Of a DNA stretch of 64,000 bases, positions 8,332-17,666 are shown piece by piece. The position numbers and the translations under genes were made by a program. This DNA is from CBDUQI01 sp965369325 (GTDB lineage Bacteria; Pseudomonadota; Gammaproteobacteria; Steroidobacterales; JBCBZW01). The stretch spans positions 1-64,000 of the forward strand of contig CBDUQI010000003.1 in NCBI GenBank assembly GCA_965369325.1. The letters are read 5' to 3'. The notes under the pieces were generated by a model. It was not told the DNA's origin. It worked only from the letters and a program-made list of their open reading frames with translations, and made no database searches. The stretch's first letter is position 1; each line of letters opens with the position of its first letter.

Positions 8332-9504
8332 TTACGCTGATTTTCTCACCATAGCAGCGTCACGCAATGCCCGCTGCCACGGATCCAGCGGATTTTCGCA
8401 GCGAGCGTCATCAATCAGCCACTGGCACTGTAGTTCCTTCAGATCCAGCGCAGATCCGTTGCGAGAGATTACATATTGGTCAATCAGCATTAGATCGCAA
8501 ATCTCAGCAGTCTCCTGAATACGTTTGAAATCATCAATGTGACAGCGCTCAATGCGTGCCCCGGATTCAATTACGCAATTACTGCCGATCGACGTGGGCC
8601 CGATAATGGTTGCACCGGGTTCAATTCGGGTACCGCTCCCGATGTAGACGGGCCCTTGAATGTTGACCGCATCCAGATCGACCCTGAGACTAATTCCACC
8701 GAATACGCCCGGCGCCAGCACCTGACCGGGGCGCTTGAAAGTACTGACCTCACCGCGCAGCAACCGTTCCATGCAGTGGAAGTACTCGGCAACAGAGCCG
8801 ATGTCCAGCCAATTGAACTGCATCGGCAAGCCGTAGAGTGGGTGCCCTTGCTCGACCAGCATCGGGAGCAGCTCGCTGCCGATATCATAGTGCTGCCCGC
8901 CCGGGATGAGGTCGAGTACTTGCGGCTCAAACATGTAGATGCCGGTATTGATGGTGGTGGAGACGGTTTCCTGCGGGCTGGGTTTATCCTGGGACTGCAC
9001 AATGCGTCCTTCGACATCGGTTTTAACTACACCGTATCTGGATGCTTCGGATGGATCGACATCGCGCAAGACAATTGTGGCCACTGAGCCGCGGGCCTTG
9101 TGGAAGCGATACAGCTCCTCAATATCGAAGTCCAAATAGGCATCGCCGCACAGCACCATGAATGTATCATCGAAGAAGCCAGAGAAGTTCTGGATCTTCT
9201 TCATCCCGCCGGCGGATCCCAGCGCGTCTCCCTTGAGCTCATCACCCACCATGCTGCCTTCGAACGAGTATGAAAGATTAACCCCAAACCGCTCCCCATC
9301 ACGAAAGTAGTTCTGGATCATCGGCGACATGTAGCTGGTGTTCACTACAATATCTTCCACGCCGAAATTTTGTAGATGCGCGATGATGGTTTCCATCACT
9401 GGTTTGCGTAGCAATGGAATCATCGGTTTGGGCATGGCGAGTGTGATTGGACGCATCCGCATGCCCTTTCCAGCGGCAAGTATCATAGCTTTCATACGAT
9501 TCAT
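8332..9504 (-). CDS. Sugar-1-phosphate nucleotidyltransferase with left-handed beta-helix tail
   Basis: A 390-aa NTP-transferase. The N-terminus MKAMILAAGKGMRMRPIT is the nucleotide-binding signature, followed by PKPMIPLLRKPVMET and the metal/active-site stretch VLCGDAYLDFD. FNWLDIGSVAEYF is the C-terminal end of the catalytic domain. From about residue 250, hexapeptide-like repeats (GPVYIGSGTRIEPGATIIGP) indicate a left-handed beta-helix. An unusual polar tail of about 60 residues follows. The family activates a sugar-1-phosphate (mannose, glucose or N-acetylglucosamine) for polysaccharide synthesis; the exact sugar is not readable. It sits between the STAS and RsbW-like genes with gaps of 32 and 12 nt, so the switch pair and this enzyme are very likely one operon. 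Glycogen phosphorylase lies upstream. Confidence 0.9.
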   Translation of the reverse strand: MNRMKAMILAAGKGMRMRPITLAMPKPMIPLLRKPVMETIIAHLQNFGVEDIVVNTSYMSPMIQNYFRDGERFGVNLSYSFEGSMVGDELKGDALGSAGGMKKIQNFSGFFDDTFMVLCGDAYLDFDIEELYRFHKARGSVATIVLRDVDPSEASRYGVVKTDVEGRIVQSQDKPSPQETVSTTINTGIYMFEPQVLDLIPGGQHYDIGSELLPMLVEQGHPLYGLPMQFNWLDIGSVAEYFHCMERLLRGEVSTFKRPGQVLAPGVFGGISLRVDLDAVNIQGPVYIGSGTRIEPGATIIGPTSIGSNCVIESGARIERCHIDDFKRIQETAEICDLMLIDQYVISRNGSALDLKELQCQWLIDDARCENPLDPWQRALRDAAMVRKSA

Positions 9505-9536
9505 CTGTTGTGATTGGCAGGGGTATGAAGTGGCTT

Positions 9537-9866
9537 TTAGGCCGCGAGGGCTCCTTCAACGGTGCCGTAGATCGAGAACACGTTGTTCATGCAAGTGAGT
9601 TCAAACACCGACATTACACACTCATTCAGGTTGCATAGCTTGATGCTGCCGGTGTGCCCGATGCTCTTCAGCACGGCGACAATTGCACCAAGACCGCTAC
9701 TATCGATGAAATGCACGCTTGTCAGATCCAGTACAATCTGACGCTCACCGGCGTCGATGTAGTCCACCATGGCATCCTTGAAGTCGACCGCAATGGCGGC
9801 GTCTAGACGCTCGTCGTGAACGCTTACCACTAGAACATCGTCAACCTTACGGTCTTGAATCAGCAT
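9537..9866 (-). CDS. STAS-domain anti-anti-sigma factor (RsbV/SpoIIAA-like)
   Basis: A 109-aa single STAS domain. The phospho-acceptor loop is HFIDSSGLGAIV, matching the DSSG motif of RsbV/SpoIIAA whose serine is phosphorylated by an RsbW-type kinase. The start at 9866 (MLIQDRKVDD) was chosen because it has a GGAG eight bases upstream and fits the domain length; a longer reading from 9983 adds an unconserved leader. The gene is followed by the sugar nucleotidyltransferase and the RsbW-like ATPase. In such systems the unphosphorylated STAS protein binds the kinase and frees its target. What that target is here is unknown. Confidence 0.9.
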   Translation of the reverse strand: MLIQDRKVDDVLVVSVHDERLDAAIAVDFKDAMVDYIDAGERQIVLDLTSVHFIDSSGLGAIVAVLKSIGHTGSIKLCNLNECVMSVFELTCMNNVFSIYGTVEGALAA

Positions 9867-9926
9867 TTGTGTTCTCCACAGCGGTTGCAAAAAAAGAAGG
9901 TCTAGTTGGATGTCGGCGGCATTACA

Positions 9927-9942
9927 GTGCGCTTTAGCGCAC
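9927..9942 (-). promoter_or_regulatory. Hairpin between glycogen phosphorylase and the STAS gene
   Basis: GTGCGC-TTTA-GCGCAC forms a perfect 6-bp stem with a 4-base loop in the 163-bp gap. No T-run directly follows on the minus strand, so it is not a clear terminator. An operator or a processing site is possible. Confidence 0.35.
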
Positions 9943-10029
9943 AGTGTGACCCAGGTCGCACTGTTCAACGCAAAAAGGACCATGGACGACAGCGATCTCC
10001 TCTGCCTTGCGGTTTCAAGCGTGTGAACT

Positions 10030-12501
10030 CTAGGCGACGTTGGTCTTCGAGCGATTTTTGCCGCTCAGGTGCCAGATTTGCGAGGCGTACTCCGCAATCG
10101 TGCGGTCGCTTGAGAACTTGCCGGTTCGCGCCACGTTCAATATTGCCCGCCGTGCCCACTCCTCCGGTTGGCGGTAGTCCTCGCTAACGGTATCTTGCAC
10201 CCGCACATAGTCTTCAAAGTCAGCCAGGTGCATGTAGTAGTCGCCACCACTGGTCAGAAGATCGAAGATGGGTCGGAATAGGCCAGGATCGCCGGGCGCG
10301 AAGGTGTCGCCCGCCAAGCTGTCCAGTACGCGACGGATGTCCGCGTTGCGCTCGTAGTATGCCCAAGGGTTGTAGCCGTCCTGGCGGAAAGCTTTTACTT
10401 GATCGCCCGTGAGACCGAAGATGTAGATGTTCTCATCACCCACCTCTTCACGAATCTCAACGTTGGCGCCATCCAGCGTGCCCACAGTGAGTGCGCCGTT
10501 CAAGGCGAGCTTCATGTTGCCTGTGCCTGAGGCTTCATATCCAGCAGTGGATACCTGCTCGCTGACATCAGCCGCAGGAATGATCTTCTCTGCAGAGGAC
10601 ACTTTGTAGTCCGGGAAGAACACGACTCTTAGTTGATCACGTGCTTCGGGCTCGCGCTCGATCGCCTCGCCCAGGCTGTTAATAAACTTGATAATCAGCT
10701 TGGCAATGTCGTAGCCCGGTGCGGCCTTGCCGGCGAAGATGAAGGTGCGTGGCGTGTTCAATCGAGCGCCATCGTGTACCACGCGGTGGTACAGATGGGC
10801 GATATGCAGCGCGTTCAGAAGCTGCCGTTTGTACTCGTGAATCCGCTTAATTTGCACGTCGAAAAGAGTGCTGGGATCGACTTCAGTTTGGGTAACGCGC
10901 TTGATCTGTTGCGCCAGTGCCCGTTTGTTGGCCAGTTTAACCTGTTGGAAGGCGTGGATGAACTCAGGGTTGCCGGCCACCGCCTCAAGTTCGCGCAGCT
11001 CATCTAATTGAGTAATCCAGCCGTCGCCGATGTGCTCGGTAATAAGACTTGAAAGACCGGGGTTGCACAGAGCCAGCCAACGTCGTTGGGTGACGCCGTT
11101 GGTTTTGTTGCAGAACTTATCCGGCCACATCTGGTAGAAGTCCGGCACCAAATCTGTCTTGACCAGTTCGGTGTGCATCGCGGCAACGCCGTTAACTTTG
11201 TGGCTCCCGACAATTGACAGGTTAGCCATGTGCACCTGCCGATGCTCGCCTTCTTCGAGGATGGACATGCGCTGTAGTTTGCCCGGATCATTCGGGAACC
11301 GGTCCTCCACCTGCGCTAAGAAGCGCGCATTGATCTCGTAGATAATCTGGATGTGGCGGGGCAGAAGATACTCAACAAGCCCGACCGGCCATTTTTCCAG
11401 CGCTTCCGGCAGCAATGTGTGGTTGGTGTACGCCAGTGTACGTGTGGTGATGCTCCACGCCGCGTCCCAGCTAACGCTGTGCTCATCGACCAGAATCCGC
11501 ATCAGCTCCGCAACCGCCATTGCAGGATGGGTATCGTTCAGCTGAATAGCCGCTCGGTCGGGGAGCTCGCTGACACGGTAACCCTTGGCCAGATGCTGAC
11601 GCAGAATATCGCGGATCGCGCAGGCAACAAAAAAGTACTCCTGGGTGAGGCGCAGCTCTTTGCCGGCCTCAGCGGCATCGGAAGGGTACAAAAGCTTGGA
11701 GACAGTCTCGGAGGAGATCTTCTGCTGCACCGCACGCACATAGTCGCCAGAGTTGAAAATACTCATGTCAAATTCATCGGAGGAGCGGGCCGAGAACAGG
11801 CGCAGATAGTTTACCGTGCCGCCTCCGTAGCCGACGATGGGCATGTCGTACGGCACGCCCACCAGAACATCCCAGTTAACCCATTGAGGCGTGTAGCTGC
11901 CGTGGGTGTCGTACCCGTGCTGGATGCGTCCGTGCAAAGGCACCACACAACTGTGTTCCACGCGTTCAATTTGCCAATGCGTGCCGTTGACCGTCCAATG
12001 GTCTGGCCGTTCGCGCTGGTAACCATTCACAAACGACTGTCTGAACAGGCCGTACTCGTAATTGATGCCGTATCCATACCCGGGATAACCGAGGGTGGCC
12101 AGCGAGTCCAAAAAGCATGCGGCTAGACGCCCAAGGCCACCGTTGCCCAGCGCGGGATCCAGCTCGTTTTCCAACACATCGCTAAGTTGCCACCCGAGGC
12201 GATCACAAGCCTCTTCAAACAGGCCCAGCAAGCCGAGATTGCACAAGTTATTATGCAGCAATCGCCCGATTAGGAACTCCAGCGACAAGTAGTAAACGGC
12301 CTTCTCACCTTGATTGCTGTGCGCCGTGTTCAGCAATCCGCTGAGGACGAATTCCCGCGCGCTCATGGTCACCGCCGCGGTGCAGTCGGTCAGGGTTGCC
12401 TCCGATGGGTACTTGCCCAGGCTGTAGCGCAGGTGGTACTCGATTGAGTGCATGACTGACTTAACGTCTTTACGCGGCTGCAATCGGGTGTTTATCGCCA
12501 T
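10030..12501 (-). CDS. glgP: Glycogen phosphorylase
   Basis: An 823-aa alpha-glucan phosphorylase that releases glucose-1-phosphate from glycogen or maltodextrin using phosphate. The length and every region fit the GT35 family: YYLSLEFLIGRLL and the ENELDPALGNGGLGRLAACF block near the N-terminus, QLNDTHPAMAV in the middle, and the pyridoxal-phosphate lysine in EASGTGNMKLALNG. VQIKRIHEYKRQLLN and GTLDGANVEI are also intact. The ATG at 12501 has GAGGAA eight bases upstream. The gene stands 163 nt before the STAS-nucleotidyltransferase-ATPase run, so it could be read with it. No glycogen synthase or branching enzyme is in the window. Confidence 0.97.
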   Translation of the reverse strand: MAINTRLQPRKDVKSVMHSIEYHLRYSLGKYPSEATLTDCTAAVTMSAREFVLSGLLNTAHSNQGEKAVYYLSLEFLIGRLLHNNLCNLGLLGLFEEACDRLGWQLSDVLENELDPALGNGGLGRLAACFLDSLATLGYPGYGYGINYEYGLFRQSFVNGYQRERPDHWTVNGTHWQIERVEHSCVVPLHGRIQHGYDTHGSYTPQWVNWDVLVGVPYDMPIVGYGGGTVNYLRLFSARSSDEFDMSIFNSGDYVRAVQQKISSETVSKLLYPSDAAEAGKELRLTQEYFFVACAIRDILRQHLAKGYRVSELPDRAAIQLNDTHPAMAVAELMRILVDEHSVSWDAAWSITTRTLAYTNHTLLPEALEKWPVGLVEYLLPRHIQIIYEINARFLAQVEDRFPNDPGKLQRMSILEEGEHRQVHMANLSIVGSHKVNGVAAMHTELVKTDLVPDFYQMWPDKFCNKTNGVTQRRWLALCNPGLSSLITEHIGDGWITQLDELRELEAVAGNPEFIHAFQQVKLANKRALAQQIKRVTQTEVDPSTLFDVQIKRIHEYKRQLLNALHIAHLYHRVVHDGARLNTPRTFIFAGKAAPGYDIAKLIIKFINSLGEAIEREPEARDQLRVVFFPDYKVSSAEKIIPAADVSEQVSTAGYEASGTGNMKLALNGALTVGTLDGANVEIREEVGDENIYIFGLTGDQVKAFRQDGYNPWAYYERNADIRRVLDSLAGDTFAPGDPGLFRPIFDLLTSGGDYYMHLADFEDYVRVQDTVSEDYRQPEEWARRAILNVARTGKFSSDRTIAEYASQIWHLSGKNRSKTNVA

Positions 12502-12785
12502 AGCACGTATTCCTCGGGTAGGGGCGGCGTCCGGGATGATCCGGTAGTCCTGCCCTTATCGGCGTCTGCGTGCTGCGCTTTAGAGAATCGGTGATGCTGG
12601 CACCGCGGTAAATGGCGCGTGCCGCGGACAAACTCGCCCGATAACGGCATCTTGAGGGCAAGTGGTGCGGCTACAATTAGCGCTTAGGGTCATGCACTGC
12701 TCAATTGTGGGTGTTGTACCGGCCGACGATCGGGCACAATCTCGCCATCGCGCGTCAACCTCGCCAACCCAGTTTAAGAATAGGC

Positions 12786-13748
12786 ATGAAACCAGTGAAT
12801 TCATCCCGCCCTGAGGCGCAGTGCGCGCCAGCCGTCATGATGGTCCGCCCCGCTGCGTTTGCCTCCAACCCGCTTACCGCCGCCAGCAATAGTTTCCAAG
12901 CAAGCGGTGCGCAGGCTGCGGGCGCCGCGCAGGTGCAGTCGGTGGCGCTGAATGAATTTGATCGCATGGTTGCTCAACTCATCGGTGCCGGTGTCCGGGT
13001 GGAGGTGGTGCAGGATACTGTCGAGCCAACCAAACCCGATGCAATATTCCCGAACAACTGGTTCAGTACCCACAGTGATGGCACGGTGGTGCAGTACCCC
13101 ATGATGGCGATCAACCGTCGTGCGGAGCGACGCGCTGATGTGGTAGAACAGTTGCTGCCGGCGGCGGGCTATGCTATCGCTCAGCAGGTCGACTTGAGCG
13201 CTAGCGAGGCGCGCGGACAATATTTGGAGGGCACCGGCTCAATGGTGCTGGACCGGATGCACCGGGTGGCCTATGCATGCTTGTCGCCGCGTACCGATGT
13301 GCAGGTGCTGGATGAGTTTGCGCAGCGTTTGCATTACGAGGTGGTGAGCTTTGACGCGCTGGACGCGGCTGGCGCGTCCATATATCACACCAACGTGATG
13401 ATGAGTATCGGTGAGCGCTTTGCTGTGGTGTGTGCTGATTCCATCGTGGGTGCGGATCAACGCACCCAGGTGTGCGATCGTCTTGCGGCGACGGGGCGCG
13501 AGGTGATTTTGATCGACCATCCCCAGATGAATGCATTCGCCGGTAATATTCTACAGCTGGCGAGCGCAGATGGCGGGCGTTGTGTGGCAATGTCCGCGCG
13601 CGCATGGGCCGCGTTTTTGCCGGCCCAACGGGGGGTGCTGTCGGCAAATAGCGTTATCGTCAGTAGCCCATGCAATACTATTGAGGACAACTCCGGGGGC
13701 AGTGTGCGCTGCATGCTGGCCGAACTGCATTTACCAACAAAGGTTTGA
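12786..13748 (+). CDS. ctlX: CtlX-type citrulline hydrolase (amidinotransferase fold)
   Basis: A guanidino-modifying enzyme fold protein of about 320 aa. The N-terminal VRPAAFASNPLTAASNSFQ is the characteristic opening of the CtlX/arginine-deiminase-related family. Next come DAIFPNNWFSTH (substrate-binding Asp/Asn), YLEGTGSMVLDR (Glu of the active site), YHTNVMMSIG (catalytic His) and, at the end, NSGGSVRCMLAE with the nucleophile Cys near residue 309. CtlX enzymes split citrulline to ornithine, CO2 and ammonia; other family members act on related ureido or guanidino compounds, so the substrate is inferred. The ATG at 12786 was preferred to the upstream frame opening because the family starts near there. 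It is read divergently from glgP and is followed 90 nt later by an SPFH gene. Confidence 0.87.
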   Translation: MKPVNSSRPEAQCAPAVMMVRPAAFASNPLTAASNSFQASGAQAAGAAQVQSVALNEFDRMVAQLIGAGVRVEVVQDTVEPTKPDAIFPNNWFSTHSDGTVVQYPMMAINRRAERRADVVEQLLPAAGYAIAQQVDLSASEARGQYLEGTGSMVLDRMHRVAYACLSPRTDVQVLDEFAQRLHYEVVSFDALDAAGASIYHTNVMMSIGERFAVVCADSIVGADQRTQVCDRLAATGREVILIDHPQMNAFAGNILQLASADGGRCVAMSARAWAAFLPAQRGVLSANSVIVSSPCNTIEDNSGGSVRCMLAELHLPTKV

Positions 13749-13838
13749 GCGATGGGACGAAACAGGGGACGTCCGGGTAAAGGGTTTATCAAAGTCGTCA
13801 CCGATGGGGACGGCAACCAATCTTCCAGGGAGAAATTT

Positions 13839-14738
13839 ATGGCCAATGCAAGCCGAACACCAATTTATATCTTTGTCGCGCTTGCCGTGGCAGGCCTGCT
13901 GGTCAGCAAGATATTTAAGACCGTGCCGCCGGGGCACGTGGCCGTCGCCAGTTTGTTTGGCGATGTGCGGGATGTTGCGTTTCCGGAGGGTTTACATTTC
14001 CCGGTAAACCCGTTGTATGACTGGTACATGTTTGATGGGCGCCAGAAGACGCACAAAGAAGTGGCCAATGTACCCTCGCAGGATCAGCTGCAAACACGGC
14101 TTGAAGTGAGTGTGCAATATCGTCTGACCGGGAGCGAGGCACCTAAGATATTGCAGGACACCGGCTCGGCGACGCAGGCAGTCGAGGTGCACCTGATTCC
14201 CAAACTGCGCTCACTGTTGCGTGAGCAGGGCAAGAGTATTCGCCGGGCAGAAGATTTCTTCCTGGAAGAAACCCAGGAGCGCTTGCAGGACAATCTGCTG
14301 ATAGGCATGGGAGAGTACATGGCGCCCAAGGGTATTCTCGTCTCAGCAGTGCTGATTCGCGACATTAACCTGCCGCCGTTTATAACCAAGGCGATTGAGG
14401 CGAAAAAAGAGCGCGAGCAGGAAGTGGAAAAACAGAAGGCCGAGCTTGAGCGTTTTCGTACCGAGCAGCAGCAAAAGATCGCCACGGCTGAGGCGGAGCG
14501 AAATGCCGCTGCAGAGCAGGCGCAGAAACAGCGTATTCTGGCCGACGCGCAGGCCTACGAGATCGCCGAAATCAACAAAGCGATTGCCAGCAATCCGGCC
14601 TACCTGCAGTTGCAGGCGATGGAGGCGTTAAAGGAAATCGCCAAGGACCCGGCCGCCAAAGTGTATTTTCTTGACGGCAGCAGCCCAATGCCGCTGCCGC
14701 TGATGCATTTGGGCGAGGACCGGGTTTCCGGGCGCTAG
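13839..14738 (+). CDS. SPFH/prohibitin-family membrane protein
   Basis: About 299 aa: one N-terminal membrane anchor (residues about 8-28, YIFVALAVAGLLVSKIF), an SPFH/Band 7 domain from about 30 to 205 (VPPGHVAVASLFGDVRD through VLIRDINLPPFITKAIEAK), then a charged coiled coil rich in Glu, Lys and Gln to about 260, and a short hydrophobic tail. The start at 13839 has AGGGAG six to seven bases upstream and places the anchor right at the N-terminus; a longer frame from 13752 adds a basic leader. Prohibitin-like proteins form large membrane rings and often regulate membrane proteases such as FtsH. The next gene encodes an M61 peptidase, 13 nt away, so they are probably one operon. Confidence 0.88.
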   Translation: MANASRTPIYIFVALAVAGLLVSKIFKTVPPGHVAVASLFGDVRDVAFPEGLHFPVNPLYDWYMFDGRQKTHKEVANVPSQDQLQTRLEVSVQYRLTGSEAPKILQDTGSATQAVEVHLIPKLRSLLREQGKSIRRAEDFFLEETQERLQDNLLIGMGEYMAPKGILVSAVLIRDINLPPFITKAIEAKKEREQEVEKQKAELERFRTEQQQKIATAEAERNAAAEQAQKQRILADAQAYEIAEINKAIASNPAYLQLQAMEALKEIAKDPAAKVYFLDGSSPMPLPLMHLGEDRVSGR

Positions 14739-14751
14739 CAGGCGGGTATTA

Positions 14752-16542
14752 ATGAGCGACGCAGCAGTACACTATCGTGTGAGTCCCGCTAGCCCTGGGG
14801 CTCACGTGTTTGAGGTGAGCATGACCATCAACGAGCCCGCGCAAGACGGGCAACGCGTGCGCATGCCGGCCTGGATTCCAGGCAGCTATCTTATTCGCGA
14901 TTTTTCCCGGCACGTGCTAGATCTGCAGGCCTCTTGCCAGCGTGGTCCGGTGGCGGTGAGTAAATCCGATAAATCCACCTGGAAGTGCGCCCCGTGCGCT
15001 GGACCGCTAACGTTGGTGTATCGGTTGTATGCTTACGATCTGAGCGTGCGAGGCGCGTATCTGGATACCACGCGGGCGTACTTCAACGGCGTGTGCGTGT
15101 TTATGGCGGCGCTCGGGCAGGAGCAGACAGCCTGCACGCTGGTGCTTGCCGGCGATGCGTATCCTGCTGGCTGGGAGGTGGCGACATCGATGAACCCGGT
15201 GGAGGCAGATACCCGTGGCTTCGGCGCCTATGAGGCGGCCGATTACGATGAACTGATTGATCATCCGGTGGAGATTGCGCCGCTGGATACCGCGCGGTTT
15301 GATGTAGACGGGGTAGCACACCACATTGCGCTCAGCGGGGATGAGCGTTGCCACATGCCACGCCTGCGTCAGGATCTGTCGAAGATCTGCGCGCAGCACA
15401 GCGCCATGTTCGGGGCGAACATGCCTATCGATCGCTACCTTTTTTTGGTGTACGCCACGGACAAAAACGGTGGTGGGCTGGAGCACCGTTGGTCCAACAG
15501 CATCATTATCGGGCGTGATCACCTGCCTAGCACAATGGATGCGCCGGTGGATAAGCGTTACTGCCGTTTTCTGGGCGTGCTGAGCCACGAGTACTTTCAT
15601 CTATGGAACGTCAAGCGGATAAAACCGGCCGCTTTCGAGCCGTTTGATTTAAGCCGCGAACAACACACTACCCTGCTGTGGGTGTTCGAGGGCATCACTT
15701 CTTACTACGACGATCTGGCGATGGTACGGGCCGGCGTCATCGACGTCGCCACTTATCTGGGCCTGCTTGGCGAGGCGATCACGGGTGTGTGGCAAACGCC
15801 GGGTCGCCATCGTATGAGCCTGGCCGAGTCCAGTTTTGATGCGTGGACCAAACTGTACAAGCGCGATGAGAACGCGCCTAACGCACTGATCAGTTACTAC
15901 AGCAAAGGCTCACTGGTGGCGCTGGCGCTGGACCTGAGCATACGCGAGCAAAGCGCCGGAAAGTACTGCCTGGACGATGTGATGCGAGCGTTCTGGGCTC
16001 GCTACGGCGAGGGCAGCGGCGGGGTGGCGGAGGATGGCTTCGAAGCGTTGGCCGCCGAGGTCACCGGGCTTGCGTTGGATGGGTTTTTTGATGCCATGAT
16101 ACGCGGGACACAAGACCCACCGCTGGCCAGTTTGTTAAGTCACGTCGGGGTAGACATGCGACTGTCCAGTGCGCGCCCCACAGCGGGCAGCGCGGCGGGC
16201 CAGTACCTGCCGGCACTCGGTATTCGGTGTCGTGGCGAACAAACTGGCGCGAGTATCATGCACGTGCTGGATGGTGGCGCCGCGCAGGCGGCCGGGCTTT
16301 CGGCCGGGGATAAACTGTTGGCAGTGAATGGATTGCGCGTGGGTCGCGCCAATCTGGTGGACTTGCTTGGCGCTCCCGCCGCGGGGGAGGCGCTGCATCT
16401 GCATGTGTTTCGCCGCGACCAGTTGCTTACCTTCGATCTTAGCCCGAGTGAACCGGTGAAGGATGTGGCTACCCTGAGCCTGGACGCACAGGCGAGCGAG
16501 GGCGCGCTGCACGCGCGCCAGGCATGGCTGGCAAGTTGTTGA
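14752..16542 (+). CDS. M61-family glycyl aminopeptidase with PDZ domain
   Basis: A 596-aa zinc metallopeptidase. The N-terminal beta domain carries MPAWIPGSYLIRDFSRHV, the catalytic domain has HEYFHLWNVKRIKP with the zinc-binding HExxH at residues 279-283, and downstream is VFEGITSYYDDLAM, where the third zinc ligand Glu lies. A C-terminal PDZ-like domain (about 485-560, GAAQAAGLSAGDKLLAVNGLRV) follows. M61 enzymes trim N-terminal Gly/Ala from peptides. No clear signal peptide is seen, so a cytoplasmic location is likely. The stop overlaps the start of the Kelch gene (TGATG), and the SPFH gene is immediately upstream, suggesting one transcript of SPFH, peptidase, Kelch protein and transporter. 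Confidence 0.92.
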   Translation: MSDAAVHYRVSPASPGAHVFEVSMTINEPAQDGQRVRMPAWIPGSYLIRDFSRHVLDLQASCQRGPVAVSKSDKSTWKCAPCAGPLTLVYRLYAYDLSVRGAYLDTTRAYFNGVCVFMAALGQEQTACTLVLAGDAYPAGWEVATSMNPVEADTRGFGAYEAADYDELIDHPVEIAPLDTARFDVDGVAHHIALSGDERCHMPRLRQDLSKICAQHSAMFGANMPIDRYLFLVYATDKNGGGLEHRWSNSIIIGRDHLPSTMDAPVDKRYCRFLGVLSHEYFHLWNVKRIKPAAFEPFDLSREQHTTLLWVFEGITSYYDDLAMVRAGVIDVATYLGLLGEAITGVWQTPGRHRMSLAESSFDAWTKLYKRDENAPNALISYYSKGSLVALALDLSIREQSAGKYCLDDVMRAFWARYGEGSGGVAEDGFEALAAEVTGLALDGFFDAMIRGTQDPPLASLLSHVGVDMRLSSARPTAGSAAGQYLPALGIRCRGEQTGASIMHVLDGGAAQAAGLSAGDKLLAVNGLRVGRANLVDLLGAPAAGEALHLHVFRRDQLLTFDLSPSEPVKDVATLSLDAQASEGALHARQAWLASC

Positions 16543-17666
16543 TGGCAGGATGGCGCGAGTTTTCACGCACGTACCGGTGTGGCGGGTTAATCGCCGGTGT
16601 GTGCCTTGGGTTGGCTTTAGCGGCTTGCGCTTCAACCGGCCCGGGCAAGGCCCTGCAGATGTCGAAACCGGCGCCAGATCTGCCGATCGCAGTCTCGAAC
16701 AACGCAGTGGCGGCGCTTCGCGCGCCCGACGGCCAGGTGTGGCTGTATTCCTTTATGGGCCTGAAGGCGGGCAAAAGCTGGCGTGACACCACCTCTGCGG
16801 CGTTTGTATTGCCACCCGATGCGGATGGCTGGTCAGCACTGGCCGACGTGCCCGGCGGTGAGGGGCGTTTGGCTGGGGTAGCGGCGGCGGCAGCAGGTTC
16901 GGTGTACATATTTGGCGGCTACACCGTGAAAGAAGATCATTCCGAAGTATCGGTGGCGAGCGTGCATGCATTGCGCCAGGGCGCTAACGCGTATGTGCGG
17001 CGCGCCGCAATGCCAGTGCCCGTGGACGATGCGGTGGCGGTGGTGTATCAGGATCGTTACATCTACCTGATCAGTGGCTGGCATGATTTTGCGAACGTGA
17101 ACCTGGTACAAATGTACGATACCCGCACGGACAGTTGGGCCCAGGCAACCGCATTCCCCGGTACACCGGTGTTCGGACACGCTGGCGGGATGGTGGACGA
17201 TACCATCATCGTATGCGATGGCGTTGGCATCCACACGCCGGATGTTGGCGCCCGGCGTTTTGTCCCGGTGGATGCGTGCTATTCCGGTGAGGTGGATGCC
17301 GGCAATCCGCGGCGCATTACCTGGCATCGTCTGCCCTCACATCCGGGGCCAGCGCGCTACCGCATGGCCGCGACCGGCGTGACGGGTGCACCCGCCAGGG
17401 TAGTCTTCGCGGGCGGCAGCGATAACCCCTACAACTACAACGGTATCGGCTACAACGGGGAGCCGTCGGCCGCTTCCGATGAGGTGTTCGCCTTTGATGT
17501 GTCTGCGCGCGCGTGGCAGCGCCTCGGGCACCTGCCCGTGGCCACTATGGACCATCGCGGACTGCTTACTACCGATGCCGGGCTGGTGCTGGTAGGGGGG
17601 ATGCGCGAGGGGCAACGTGTGAGTGCGCAGGTGCTGCATTTTTCCCTTAATACCAGCGCGCAATGA
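16542..17666 (+). CDS. Kelch-repeat lipoprotein
   Basis: About 374 aa. The N-terminus is a lipoprotein signal ending in LALAAC (lipidated Cys at about residue 29), so the protein is membrane-anchored in the periplasm. The body has Kelch-type blades: YIFGGYTVKEDH, YIYLISGWHDFANV with YDTRTDSWAQ, VVFAGGSDNPYNYNG and LVLVGGMREGQ, consistent with a six-bladed propeller. The start at 16542 overlaps the M61 stop as TGATG, favoured over an upstream in-frame ATG. The end overlaps the EamA gene by 4 nt. Sialate mutarotase (NanM) is a Kelch protein too, but no sialic acid genes are near, so no function is assigned. Confidence 0.85.
   Translation: MAGWREFSRTYRCGGLIAGVCLGLALAACASTGPGKALQMSKPAPDLPIAVSNNAVAALRAPDGQVWLYSFMGLKAGKSWRDTTSAAFVLPPDADGWSALADVPGGEGRLAGVAAAAAGSVYIFGGYTVKEDHSEVSVASVHALRQGANAYVRRAAMPVPVDDAVAVVYQDRYIYLISGWHDFANVNLVQMYDTRTDSWAQATAFPGTPVFGHAGGMVDDTIIVCDGVGIHTPDVGARRFVPVDACYSGEVDAGNPRRITWHRLPSHPGPARYRMAATGVTGAPARVVFAGGSDNPYNYNGIGYNGEPSAASDEVFAFDVSARAWQRLGHLPVATMDHRGLLTTDAGLVLVGGMREGQRVSAQVLHFSLNTSAQ

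Noticed and set aside
16542..17666. Kelch lipoprotein as a sialate mutarotase (NanM)
   Set aside because: No sialic acid catabolic genes are nearby and catalytic residues could not be confirmed; left as unknown.
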